Shown here one piece after another: positions 6,924 to 12,108 of a stretch of 12,108 nucleotides of DNA. How positions within the stretch are numbered: the first letter of the stretch is position 1; each line of letters starts with the position of its first letter. Origin of the DNA: an uncultured bacterium (GTDB taxonomy: Bacteria > Bacillota > Clostridia > Oscillospirales > Oscillospiraceae); the NCBI GenBank assembly GCA_905215665.1, contig CAJMQR010000026.1:1-12108 (forward strand), given 5' to 3'. Made by a program: the position numbers and the translations under genes. The notes under the pieces were generated by a model. It saw only the letters and a program-made list of their open reading frames with translations. It searched no databases and was not told where the DNA came from.

Positions 6924-7173
6924 GGGGCTTGCCTCCTTTTTGATCTGTCGGGTCAAAAGACCCGGCGGTTTTCAGAATAAAATGGAACATGCTGTAAACG
7001 CCGGTCAGCACGCCCAGCACGATGGAAGCGATCATCGCCCAGCGGCCGAATCCCCAGCGGTATGTCATCATCCAGCCGAGAAGGACGATCAGCCCCCCCG
7101 GGCAGATCATGCAGAAACCCGCCTGCAATATATAGTTTACCGCATAGACAACGCGAAATACCTTTTTCGGCAT
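6901..7173 (-). CDS. atpZ: AtpZ-like ATP synthase accessory protein (F1Fo gene-1 family)
   Basis: AtpZ-family proteins are short, two-helix membrane proteins at the head of atp operons. In alkaliphilic Bacillus, AtpZ has been proposed to act with AtpI in Mg2+ or Ca2+ movement or in assembly. The 90 residues show two hydrophobic helices at about 11-38 and 43-65, joined by a short turn with GFGRW. The second has the family's G-x-x-x-G-x-Y pattern (VLGVLTGVYSMFHFIL), followed by a short charged tail. The ATG at 7173-7171 has GGAG upstream at suitable spacing; the frame stays open 69 nt further upstream but into the likely transcription start region. It is first in the operon, directly behind a candidate promoter. 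Confidence 0.72.
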   Translation of the reverse strand: MPKKVFRVVYAVNYILQAGFCMICPGGLIVLLGWMMTYRWGFGRWAMIASIVLGVLTGVYSMFHFILKTAGSFDPTDQKGGKPHDGKTGP

Positions 7174-7223
7174 CTGCTTTCTCCGTTCCTTCAAGAAAAT
7201 CCAAATACTTCCCTTATAATTAT

Positions 7224-7252
7224 ATGATACCGCAAAAAGCAAATAATTGCAA
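7224..7252 (-). promoter_or_regulatory. Candidate sigma-A promoter of the atp operon
   Basis: On the minus strand TTGCAA (7252-7247), a 17-bp spacer and TATCAT (7229-7224) give a housekeeping-type promoter with -35 match 4/6 and -10 match 5/6. Transcription would begin near 7217, about 45 nt before the AtpZ-like start. A perfect TATAAT occurs 4 nt further downstream but has no -35 at proper distance. The -35 also lies in the small inverted repeat GCAA-N4-TTGC (7239-7250), a possible operator of unknown meaning. Confidence 0.55.
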
Positions 7253-7429
7253 CCGTTTTGCCATGATTTATTTCAAAAAGCAGCTTTTGTTTTATGTTAT
7301 CACAGGAACAGGCCCTCCGCAATAGGCATTTTCTCCCGCCTGTCCATATTCCCGGCAGATTTTGTGCGGCCCGCGCGTCGGCGCGCAAGTGGGTCGAAAA
7401 GCAGGCCCGTTTGCCGGGGTTTTCCGCAT

Positions 7430-7465
7430 AAAATCCCCGCAGGCAGCGTAACCGCCTGCGGGGAT
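7430..7465 (-). terminator. Intrinsic terminator of the ABC transporter gene
   Basis: A perfect 12-bp GC-rich stem (arms 7454-7465 and 7433-7444, ATCCCCGCAGGC) with a 9-nt loop is followed in the transcript by a short U run (7433-7430). It begins 26 nt after the transporter stop codon and separates that gene from the atp promoter. The remaining gap to 7253 is GC-rich near the stem and AT-rich near the promoter, with no supportable gene. Confidence 0.8.
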
Positions 7466-7491
7466 AATGCCGCACGCAGGATACCTTGCGG

Positions 7492-10400
7492 TTATTCCGC
7501 GCGCAGCGCCGTAACGGGATTGCATCTTGCCGCGCTCTTAGAGGGCAGCCAGCCGCCGAGCATGGTGAGCAGGGTGCTCAGAACAATCAGCACAAAGCCG
7601 GAAAAGGCCGGAAGCGAGGCGCTGACGTTCTGCTGCCCCGTCAGGGAATGGAGGATGGCGTTTCCGGGAAGGAGCAGCAGCAGCGTCATCCCGATGCCGA
7701 TCACGCCCGCCAGCAATCCGACGATAAAGGTTTCTGCGTTGAAAACCTGAGAGATATTGCGCTTGGACGCGCCGATGGCACGCAGAATTCCGATCTCCTT
7801 TCGCCGCTCCATGACGCTGATGTAGGTGATAACGCCGATCATGATGGACGAAACCACCAGCGAGATGGCCACAAAGGCCACCAGCACATAGCTGATAATG
7901 TTGACAATGTCCGTCACGGAGCTCATCATCGTACCAACCATGTCCGTGTACTGAATGACCTTTTCCTCCGCGCCCTGTTCCTGCATCCGATGGTTATAAT
8001 CCTCCAGAATCGCGGTGATTTTTCCCTTGCTCTCAAAATCAAGGGGATAGATCCGGATTTCTCCCGGCTGATCGAAGTCCGCATAGCCCAGCTTTTTGAG
8101 ATTGCCGTCGCAGGAGGTATTTTCGGTGAGGAAGAGGGATTTGAGCAGCTCCGCCAGTTCCTCCTGCCCCATGTTGAGCTGCACTGCGTTCATAAGCGCC
8201 TCGGAATCGACCTGAAGGCCGCTGGCCATGCCGCCGGCGGAGAGACTCTGCGCCATGGAAGCGGCCAGATTGTCCGCAATCTGACCGACCGCCTGCTGCA
8301 CGGCGGAGGAGATCTGCGCCTGCAGCCCGGAGGAAACGCCGGAAAGCGCAGTCTTCAGATACTTCTGCAGCGCAGCGGAAAGCTGTTGCTCCAGCGCGTC
8401 CGCATCCAGCATCTGAGAGAGCGCCTCCATCAGCTTCGCGCGGATTTCCGGCGTCTGCAGGAAGTCCAGAAGGCTCTGCCCCATCTTTGTCGGGTCGGCA
8501 AGGCCGTTTGCCGCGGCGTACTCCTGATAGCCCGCGAACATGTCGGCCGCCAGTGCGGTGAGCTGCTCCGGCAGAATGGTGATGTCGCCGTCGTAGGAAA
8601 CGATCTTTTCCGCGCCCTCCCGAATCTTCTGCTGCACTTCGGGCATCTGCAAATACGCCTGAAGCGCCTCCGCAAGCTGCTCCGGATCGGTCATACCCTG
8701 CTCCTGCACATATGCCTCAAAGCCCGAAAGGACGTCGAGAATCAACTCCTTCAGTGCCTCCGGGGAAACGGTCAAGGTCCCGTTTTCCTCCAGAATCTTT
8801 TTGATTCCTTCCGTAAAGCGCTCCTGCGCTTCCGGTGTTTGCAGATATGCCGCAAAATACTCATTCAGGCGGGAATAGTCCGCCTCCGGATGTTCGGCCG
8901 CATATTCCCGGTAGCTGAGCAGCAGTTCCTCCAGCAGCGTCCGAAGGGCATCCGCGGAAACATCCAGATCGAGGTTCCCGAACAGCTCGCCCAGGTTCAG
9001 CTCCGGCAGCTCCGGCACATCCATGCTGATCTGCGAGGGGTCGAGCATTCCGGACAGGTCAAGAGAACCGCCGTCAAAGCGGAGCATTTCGGAAAAATCG
9101 GAGCCGTCGAAGCGGAACGCATCGTTCAGCGCCTGCATATCGACGGAAAACAGCGAAGCCAGGTCGAAGCCGCTGCGCGGCGTCCGTTCGTCAAAGGCCT
9201 CTCCGTTAAACACATTGTATTCCGGCTTTGCCAACTGCTCCTGCACAATGCGGCTGCTGCGCGCTTTCTCCGCCACATGCCTGCTCAGGGAGGCGGGATA
9301 GCCGATGCCCGGGCGGAGCATGGAGGCCGCCGCGCCCTTCTTCGGCTGCACGACGCCTACGACGGAGAGTGTCTCGCCGCGTTCGACCAGACGGCGCAGA
9401 TAGTCGCCGTCGCCCGACTTATCCCGCCAGAAGCCATATTCGCTGTCGTAAACATAGTAATCCGCGCCGTTTACCAGCTTGAAGGAAATGCCGAGAAAAT
9501 CCTCATACGCATAGCTCTGAAAATCCGGCGGAGCCTGCACCGTCTCGTCGTTGGCGAACTGCCGGAGCATCTCCTCGAGTTCGAGCGAATCCCGCAGTCC
9601 CAGCGTATAGAGCGCAAAATCGCTGATGCTCCCCCCTGCGGAGAGCACCACGACACATTCGTTGTAGTCCTCCGGCCAGCGTCCGGCCATAACGTCATAT
9701 TGATCCTGATAAAGCCCGGCATTCTGCGGCATTTCAAAGAAAACGTCCGTGTTCGTCATGGACGACAGCAGGCTGCTTGCGCTTCCGGAGCCAAATCCCA
9801 GCACGGACATCGTCTGATCCGGGTTGACCTGCCGGACTCCGTCCGCATCGCTGCGGAAGATCTGAGGGGAAACATTGTAAAGATACTCCACCGCGCTCGC
9901 ATAATTCTCAATCCCGCTGTCGCCGCTGTCGAGGTAACGCTTCAGCGAAGCCAGATCGTTCGCGTTGACATGCGAGAGCATGCCGGTGATCATCTGATTG
10001 ACGGACACCCTCCCGTCCTGCCGACCCTCGCCGCCGCCCTGCGGCATATTCGCCATCAGCATGGAGGAAAAATCGATGCCCGCACTTTGAATCTGCAGGG
10101 GATACTCCGAAAGCGTATCCTTTTCCACGGATTCTATGTAATTGTTCACGCCGTTGGACAACGACAGGATCAGCGCAATGCCTATGATGCCGATGGATCC
10201 GGCAAATGCAGTCAGCAGCGTGCGCGCTTTTTTCGTGCGCAGATTCTGGAAGCTGAGCGCCAGCGAGGTGAAGACAGACATGGATGCCTTCCCCAGATTC
10301 CTGTGAACCGGCGGCTTCTGCGTCTCTCGATCCGGTTCATATGGCATGGAATCCGATCGTATGACGCCGTCCTTCAGCGTCACAATCCGGGTGGCATAGC

Positions 10401-11013
10401 GCTCGGCAAGCTCCGGATTGTGCGTCACCATGACCACCAGCCGGTCCTTCGCGACCTGCTTCAGAAGCTCCATGACCTGAATGCTGGTCTCGCTGTCCAG
10501 CGCGCCGGTCGGCTCGTCCGCCAGCAGGATGTCCGGATCGTTGACAAGCGCGCGGGCGATGGCCACGCGCTGCATCTGCCCGCCGGACATCTCCCCCGGC
10601 CGCTTGTGGCACTGCGTACCCAGACCGACCTGCTCCAGCGCCGCCTTCGCGCGGCGTTTGCGTTCCGCGCGGGAGACGCCGGAGATGGTCAGCGCCAGCT
10701 CCACATTGGACAGCACCGTCTGGTGAGGGATCAGATTGTAGCTCTGAAAGACGAAACCGATCGTATGGTTGCGGTAGGAGTCCCAGTCCCGGTCGCTGTA
10801 TTTCTGCGTGGAAACACCGTTGATGATCAGATCCCCGCTGTCATAGCGGTCCAGGCCGCCGATGATGTTGAGCAGCGTCGTCTTGCCGGAGCCGCTCGGC
10901 CCGAGGATCGCCACAAATTCATTGTCCCTCAGATTCAGGCTGACCCTGTCCAGCGCCGTCTGCACAAACTCGCCGGTCTTATATTGCTTATGGATCTGTT
11001 TGAGCTGCAGCAT
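7492..11013 (-). CDS. ABC transporter ATPase-permease fusion, MacB/FtsX type, with large repeat-bearing outer domain
   Basis: The 1173-residue protein joins an ATPase and an FtsX/MacB-like permease in one chain. The ATPase (about 1-225) has Walker A GPSGSGKT 38-45, Q-loop Q90, signature MSGGQMQRV 142-150, Walker B with E167 and H-loop H198; it is closest to the LolD/MacB subfamily. The first membrane helix lies at about 266-288. A huge outer domain (about 290-1030) follows, then three helices at about 1033-1064, 1094-1116 and 1134-1157. MERRKEIGILRAIGASKRNI (1068-1087) is the classic cytosolic loop of MacB-type permeases. Within the outer domain, 614-682 is a Leu/Asp/Phe-rich linker and 683-874 is three 64-residue repeats. 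Such proteins act by mechanotransmission or in lipid, peptide or antibiotic export; the substrate is unknown. ATG at 11013 has AAAGGA upstream. It appears monocistronic. Confidence 0.93.
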   Translation of the reverse strand: MLQLKQIHKQYKTGEFVQTALDRVSLNLRDNEFVAILGPSGSGKTTLLNIIGGLDRYDSGDLIINGVSTQKYSDRDWDSYRNHTIGFVFQSYNLIPHQTVLSNVELALTISGVSRAERKRRAKAALEQVGLGTQCHKRPGEMSGGQMQRVAIARALVNDPDILLADEPTGALDSETSIQVMELLKQVAKDRLVVMVTHNPELAERYATRIVTLKDGVIRSDSMPYEPDRETQKPPVHRNLGKASMSVFTSLALSFQNLRTKKARTLLTAFAGSIGIIGIALILSLSNGVNNYIESVEKDTLSEYPLQIQSAGIDFSSMLMANMPQGGGEGRQDGRVSVNQMITGMLSHVNANDLASLKRYLDSGDSGIENYASAVEYLYNVSPQIFRSDADGVRQVNPDQTMSVLGFGSGSASSLLSSMTNTDVFFEMPQNAGLYQDQYDVMAGRWPEDYNECVVVLSAGGSISDFALYTLGLRDSLELEEMLRQFANDETVQAPPDFQSYAYEDFLGISFKLVNGADYYVYDSEYGFWRDKSGDGDYLRRLVERGETLSVVGVVQPKKGAAASMLRPGIGYPASLSRHVAEKARSSRIVQEQLAKPEYNVFNGEAFDERTPRSGFDLASLFSVDMQALNDAFRFDGSDFSEMLRFDGGSLDLSGMLDPSQISMDVPELPELNLGELFGNLDLDVSADALRTLLEELLLSYREYAAEHPEADYSRLNEYFAAYLQTPEAQERFTEGIKKILEENGTLTVSPEALKELILDVLSGFEAYVQEQGMTDPEQLAEALQAYLQMPEVQQKIREGAEKIVSYDGDITILPEQLTALAADMFAGYQEYAAANGLADPTKMGQSLLDFLQTPEIRAKLMEALSQMLDADALEQQLSAALQKYLKTALSGVSSGLQAQISSAVQQAVGQIADNLAASMAQSLSAGGMASGLQVDSEALMNAVQLNMGQEELAELLKSLFLTENTSCDGNLKKLGYADFDQPGEIRIYPLDFESKGKITAILEDYNHRMQEQGAEEKVIQYTDMVGTMMSSVTDIVNIISYVLVAFVAISLVVSSIMIGVITYISVMERRKEIGILRAIGASKRNISQVFNAETFIVGLLAGVIGIGMTLLLLLPGNAILHSLTGQQNVSASLPAFSGFVLIVLSTLLTMLGGWLPSKSAARCNPVTALRAE
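8392..8967 (-). repeat. Three tandem 64-residue protein repeats inside the ABC transporter
   Basis: Residues 683-746, 747-810 and 811-874 align end to end without gaps. Shared positions include L at 8, a Y or F aromatic at 19, Y at 22 (R1-R3), and YLQ/FLQ followed by T/M-PE at 41-46 (AYLQTPEAQ, AYLQMPEVQ, DFLQTPEIR). Each unit looks like three amphipathic helices. The DNA copies have diverged, so this is an old duplication. It lies in the outer part of the transporter, between the first and second membrane helices. Confidence 0.85.
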
Positions 11014-11071
11014 AGAATATCCTTTCCCGTTCCGGCCGCCTGCACCGGCTCAATATCACTTCGTTTTTTCC

Positions 11072-11080
11072 ATTATAGCA
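11072..11080 (-). promoter_or_regulatory. Extended -10 promoter of the ABC transporter gene
   Basis: The minus strand reads TGCTATAAT: a perfect -10 hexamer (11077-11072) preceded by the TGn extension. No good -35 lies 16-18 bp upstream, which is common for extended -10 promoters. Transcription would start near 11065, giving a leader of about 50 nt before the ATG at 11013. Confidence 0.65.
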
Positions 11081-11346
11081 CACCCATGCAAGTCCCCGCT
11101 TCTGAGCATAAAAGACGGCAGAGCACCGGGGTGTGAAGAGGAGAGATATTAAGACGCCTTGAGCATCTTCTGTTTCTATTCAATACTTATCTACGCAATT
11201 TAAATTGTAATTCTCAGATTCCAATCGCCGTTGTTCTGCGTTTTCTATTTGGTTTCCTAAGCGTTCTGAAAGAGCAGAAACTTAACCATAGCATAAAAGC
11301 AGAATTAATGCTTCTAGCAATCAATTTTTCAAACTTCTATGTAAAC
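11081..11346. other. Gene-free gap between tRNA terminator and ABC promoter
   Basis: I find no supportable gene here. From about 11150 to 11346 the base composition turns clearly AT-rich against the GC-rich coding surroundings. It holds a perfect 12-bp palindrome CAATTTAAATTG (11196-11207) and small imperfect inverted repeats such as AAGCA-N7-TGCTT near 11298-11314. No further promoter or RNA structure can be defended by eye. Confidence 0.5.
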
Positions 11347-11383
11347 AAAAATCGGGAATCCATAGAAAAAACTACGAATTCCC
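11347..11383 (-). terminator. Intrinsic terminator of the 5S-tRNA operon
   Basis: In the transcript, arms 11383-11372 and 11365-11354 pair over 12 bp, including two G-U pairs, around a loop of six U. The stem is followed by GA and then five U (11351-11347) and more U. It begins 5 nt after the encoded CCA of tRNA-Trp. A stem plus U tract directly behind the last tRNA makes the call firm. Confidence 0.85.
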
Positions 11384-11388
11384 AATTT

Positions 11389-11464
<76 letters not shown>

Positions 11465-11476
11465 ATATATTATATG

Positions 11477-11553
11477 TGGTGGGCCTTCGGGGACTCGAAC
11501 CCGGGACCGTCCGGTTATGAGCCGGATGCTCTAACCAACTGAGCTAAAGGCCC
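11477..11553 (-). tRNA. tRNA with CAU anticodon: elongator Met, or possibly Ile2
   Basis: The 77-nt gene begins GGGCCTTTAGCTCAGTTGG; acceptor GGGCCTT pairs fully with AAGGCCC, discriminator A, CCA encoded. Loop CTCATAA gives anticodon CAU. The paired first base and absence of the three G-C pairs of the initiator anticodon stem exclude tRNA-fMet. CAU is shared by elongator Met and by Ile2, whose C34 is changed to lysidine by TilS; the identity cannot be settled from this copy alone, and Met is the default call. Confidence 0.88.
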
Positions 11554-11603
11554 AAAATCACTAAGTAATGTTATAGCCGCCACCGAGTGACGGCTATATT
11601 AAC

Positions 11604-11679
11604 TGGCTCCCCCTGTTGGACTCGAACCAACGACACACGGATTAACAGTCCGTTGCTCTACCGACTGAGCTAAGGGGGA
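11604..11679 (-). tRNA. tRNA-Asn (anticodon GUU)
   Basis: The 76-nt gene has acceptor TCCCCCT paired with AGGGGGA, D-arm GCTCAGTCGGTAGAGC, anticodon loop CTGTTAA (GUU, decoding AAC/AAU) and T-arm GTTGGTTCGAGTCCAAC. The discriminator is G and CCA is encoded. It lies 7-8 nt downstream of the 5S rRNA end, so the two are co-transcribed. Confidence 0.96.
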
Positions 11680-11686
11680 ATATGAG

Positions 11687-11803
11687 TGTTGGCGTTACCT
11701 ATTTTCCCGGGCAGTCACCCGCCAAGTATCGTCGGCGCAAATGAGCTTAACTTCTGTGTTCGGGATGGGAACAGGTGGACCCTCACCGCAATCAACACCA
11801 ACT
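11687..11803 (-). rRNA. 5S ribosomal RNA
   Basis: About 117 nt. Helix I pairs GTTGGTG at the 5' end (11802-11796) with CGCCAAC at the 3' end (11694-11688). The internal segment CCACCTGTTCCCATCCCGAA followed by CACAGAAGTTAAGCTC is the near-universal 5S core. Exact ends are uncertain by a few bases. No 23S gene lies between it and the tRNA genes upstream; its own promoter does. Confidence 0.95.
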
Positions 11804-11836
11804 TCTTCGTTATCAGGTTCCCCTGAGAACATCTTT

Positions 11837-11864
11837 ATTATACTCTGCTTTTCCCTTTTGTCAA
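11837..11864 (-). promoter_or_regulatory. Consensus sigma-A promoter of the 5S-tRNA operon
   Basis: The minus strand carries perfect TTGACA (11864-11859), a 16-bp spacer and perfect TATAAT (11842-11837). Initiation would fall near 11830, about 30 nt before 5S. The -35 lies 14 nt after the CCA of tRNA-Glu, and no terminator separates them, so transcripts from upstream may also read through. Confidence 0.88.
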
Positions 11865-11878
11865 GCTTCTTTTTCCTT

Positions 11879-11953
11879 TGGTGACCCCAGCGGGATTCGA
11901 ACCCACGTTAACGGCGTGAGAGGCCGCTGTCTTAACCACTTGACCATGGGGCC
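11879..11953 (-). tRNA. tRNA-Glu (anticodon CUC)
   Basis: The 75-nt gene has acceptor GGCCCCA paired with TGGGGTC (one G-U), D-arm GGTCAAGTGGTTAAGACA, anticodon loop CTCTCAC (CUC, decoding GAG) and T-arm GTGGGTTCGAATCCCGC. Discriminator A and encoded CCA. CUC is the less common Glu isoacceptor; UUC is normally the essential one and must be elsewhere. Confidence 0.95.
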
Positions 11954-11954
11954 A

Positions 11955-12030
11955 TGGTGCACCTTCACGGACTCGAACCGGGGACCCACTGATTAAGAGT
12001 CAGTTGCTCTACCAACTGAGCTAAAGGTGC
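11955..12030 (-). tRNA. tRNA-Lys (anticodon CUU)
   Basis: The 76-nt gene has acceptor GCACCTT paired with AAGGTGC, D-arm GCTCAGTTGGTAGAGC, anticodon loop CTCTTAA (CUU, decoding AAG) and T-arm CCGGTTCGAGTCCGT, in which one outer stem pair is imperfect. Discriminator A and encoded CCA. A single nucleotide (11954) separates its CCA from the first base of tRNA-Glu, so both must come from one transcript. Confidence 0.94.
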
Positions 12031-12108
12031 ATATTTCTTTTGTCGCTCTGTTTCGCATCTTTCTTCCCAGCATCACTGTTCGCAAACTTGCTCCGCCGGA
12101 ATCCAAGC
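12031..12108. other. Unassigned right edge, upstream of tRNA-Lys
   Basis: This 78-nt stretch should hold the upstream spacer or promoter of tRNA-Lys. I see no good TATAAT, no 23S rRNA 3' end and no tRNA. A short minus-strand frame ending at TGA 12075-12073 could be the tail of an upstream gene but is far too short to support. Confidence 0.4.

Noticed and set aside
6456..6956. Longer form of the AtpI-like protein starting at TTG 6956
   Set aside because: The ATG at 6923 has AAGGAGG at 8 nt; the TTG lacks a ribosome site and would deepen the overlap with the upstream gene.
7191..7525. Short minus-strand frames between the ABC gene and the atp operon
   Set aside because: They run through the terminator stem and the promoter, lack ribosome sites and have Arg/Cys-rich compositions like noise.
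7486..11136. 1216-codon open frame on the plus strand opposite the ABC transporter
   Set aside because: The minus-strand frame has every ABC and MacB-type motif. The plus frame has no motif, an Arg/His/Gln-rich composition and no convincing ribosome site, so it is a shadow.
11775..11996. Plus-strand frame over 5S and tRNA-Glu/Lys, with a GIRTH-like peptide
   Set aside because: Same artefact: GDPSGIRTHVNGV is the complement of a tRNA T-arm read as protein.
12073..12108. Possible C-terminal end of an upstream protein gene
   Set aside because: Only 11 codons are visible before the stop and two other frames are also open, so nothing supports it.

Overview
The window looks like chromosome of a GC-rich, anaerobic Gram-positive bacterium of the Clostridia, most likely near the Oscillospirales. 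This is inferred from gene content, AGGAGG-type ribosome sites, CCA-encoding tRNA genes and a sodium-type ATP synthase c subunit; no marker gene was compared with a database. Every gene I can support is on the minus strand, so the window reads from high to low coordinates.

Region 1 (12108 to about 11347) is a stable-RNA cluster in transcription order tRNA-Lys(CUU), tRNA-Glu(CUC), 5S rRNA, tRNA-Asn(GUU), a CAU-anticodon tRNA (Met, or possibly Ile2) and tRNA-Trp(CCA). It ends in a clear intrinsic terminator. No 23S rRNA is visible next to the 5S gene. The 5S gene has its own consensus promoter (TTGACA, 16 bp, TATAAT) just behind tRNA-Glu.

Region 2 (about 11346 to 7433) starts with an AT-rich gap. 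It then holds a large single-chain ABC transporter of 1173 residues: an N-terminal MacB/LolD-type ATPase, an FtsX/MacB-like permease with one transmembrane segment before and three after a very large outer domain, and in that domain three contiguous ungapped 64-residue repeats. An extended -10 promoter lies upstream and an intrinsic terminator downstream.

Region 3 (about 7252 to 1) is a complete-looking F1Fo ATP synthase operon in the usual order: AtpZ-like, AtpI-like, atpB (a), atpE (c), atpF (b), atpH (delta), atpA (alpha), atpG (gamma), atpD (beta), atpC (epsilon, running off the left edge). Most neighbours are tightly packed or overlap. The c subunit carries the sodium-binding residue set, with a second carboxylate (Glu28) where the classical Na+ enzymes have Gln.

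The main anomaly is between atpH and atpA. A 136-bp element made of three consecutive hairpins is flanked by perfect 8-bp direct repeats (TTATACTA). Removing the element and one repeat copy leaves the atpH stop 18 nt from the atpA GTG start, an ordinary operon spacing. This looks like a small palindromic (MITE-like) insertion in a core bioenergetic operon. The ATP synthase genes form one machine; nothing seen here links the ABC transporter or the RNA cluster to it functionally.
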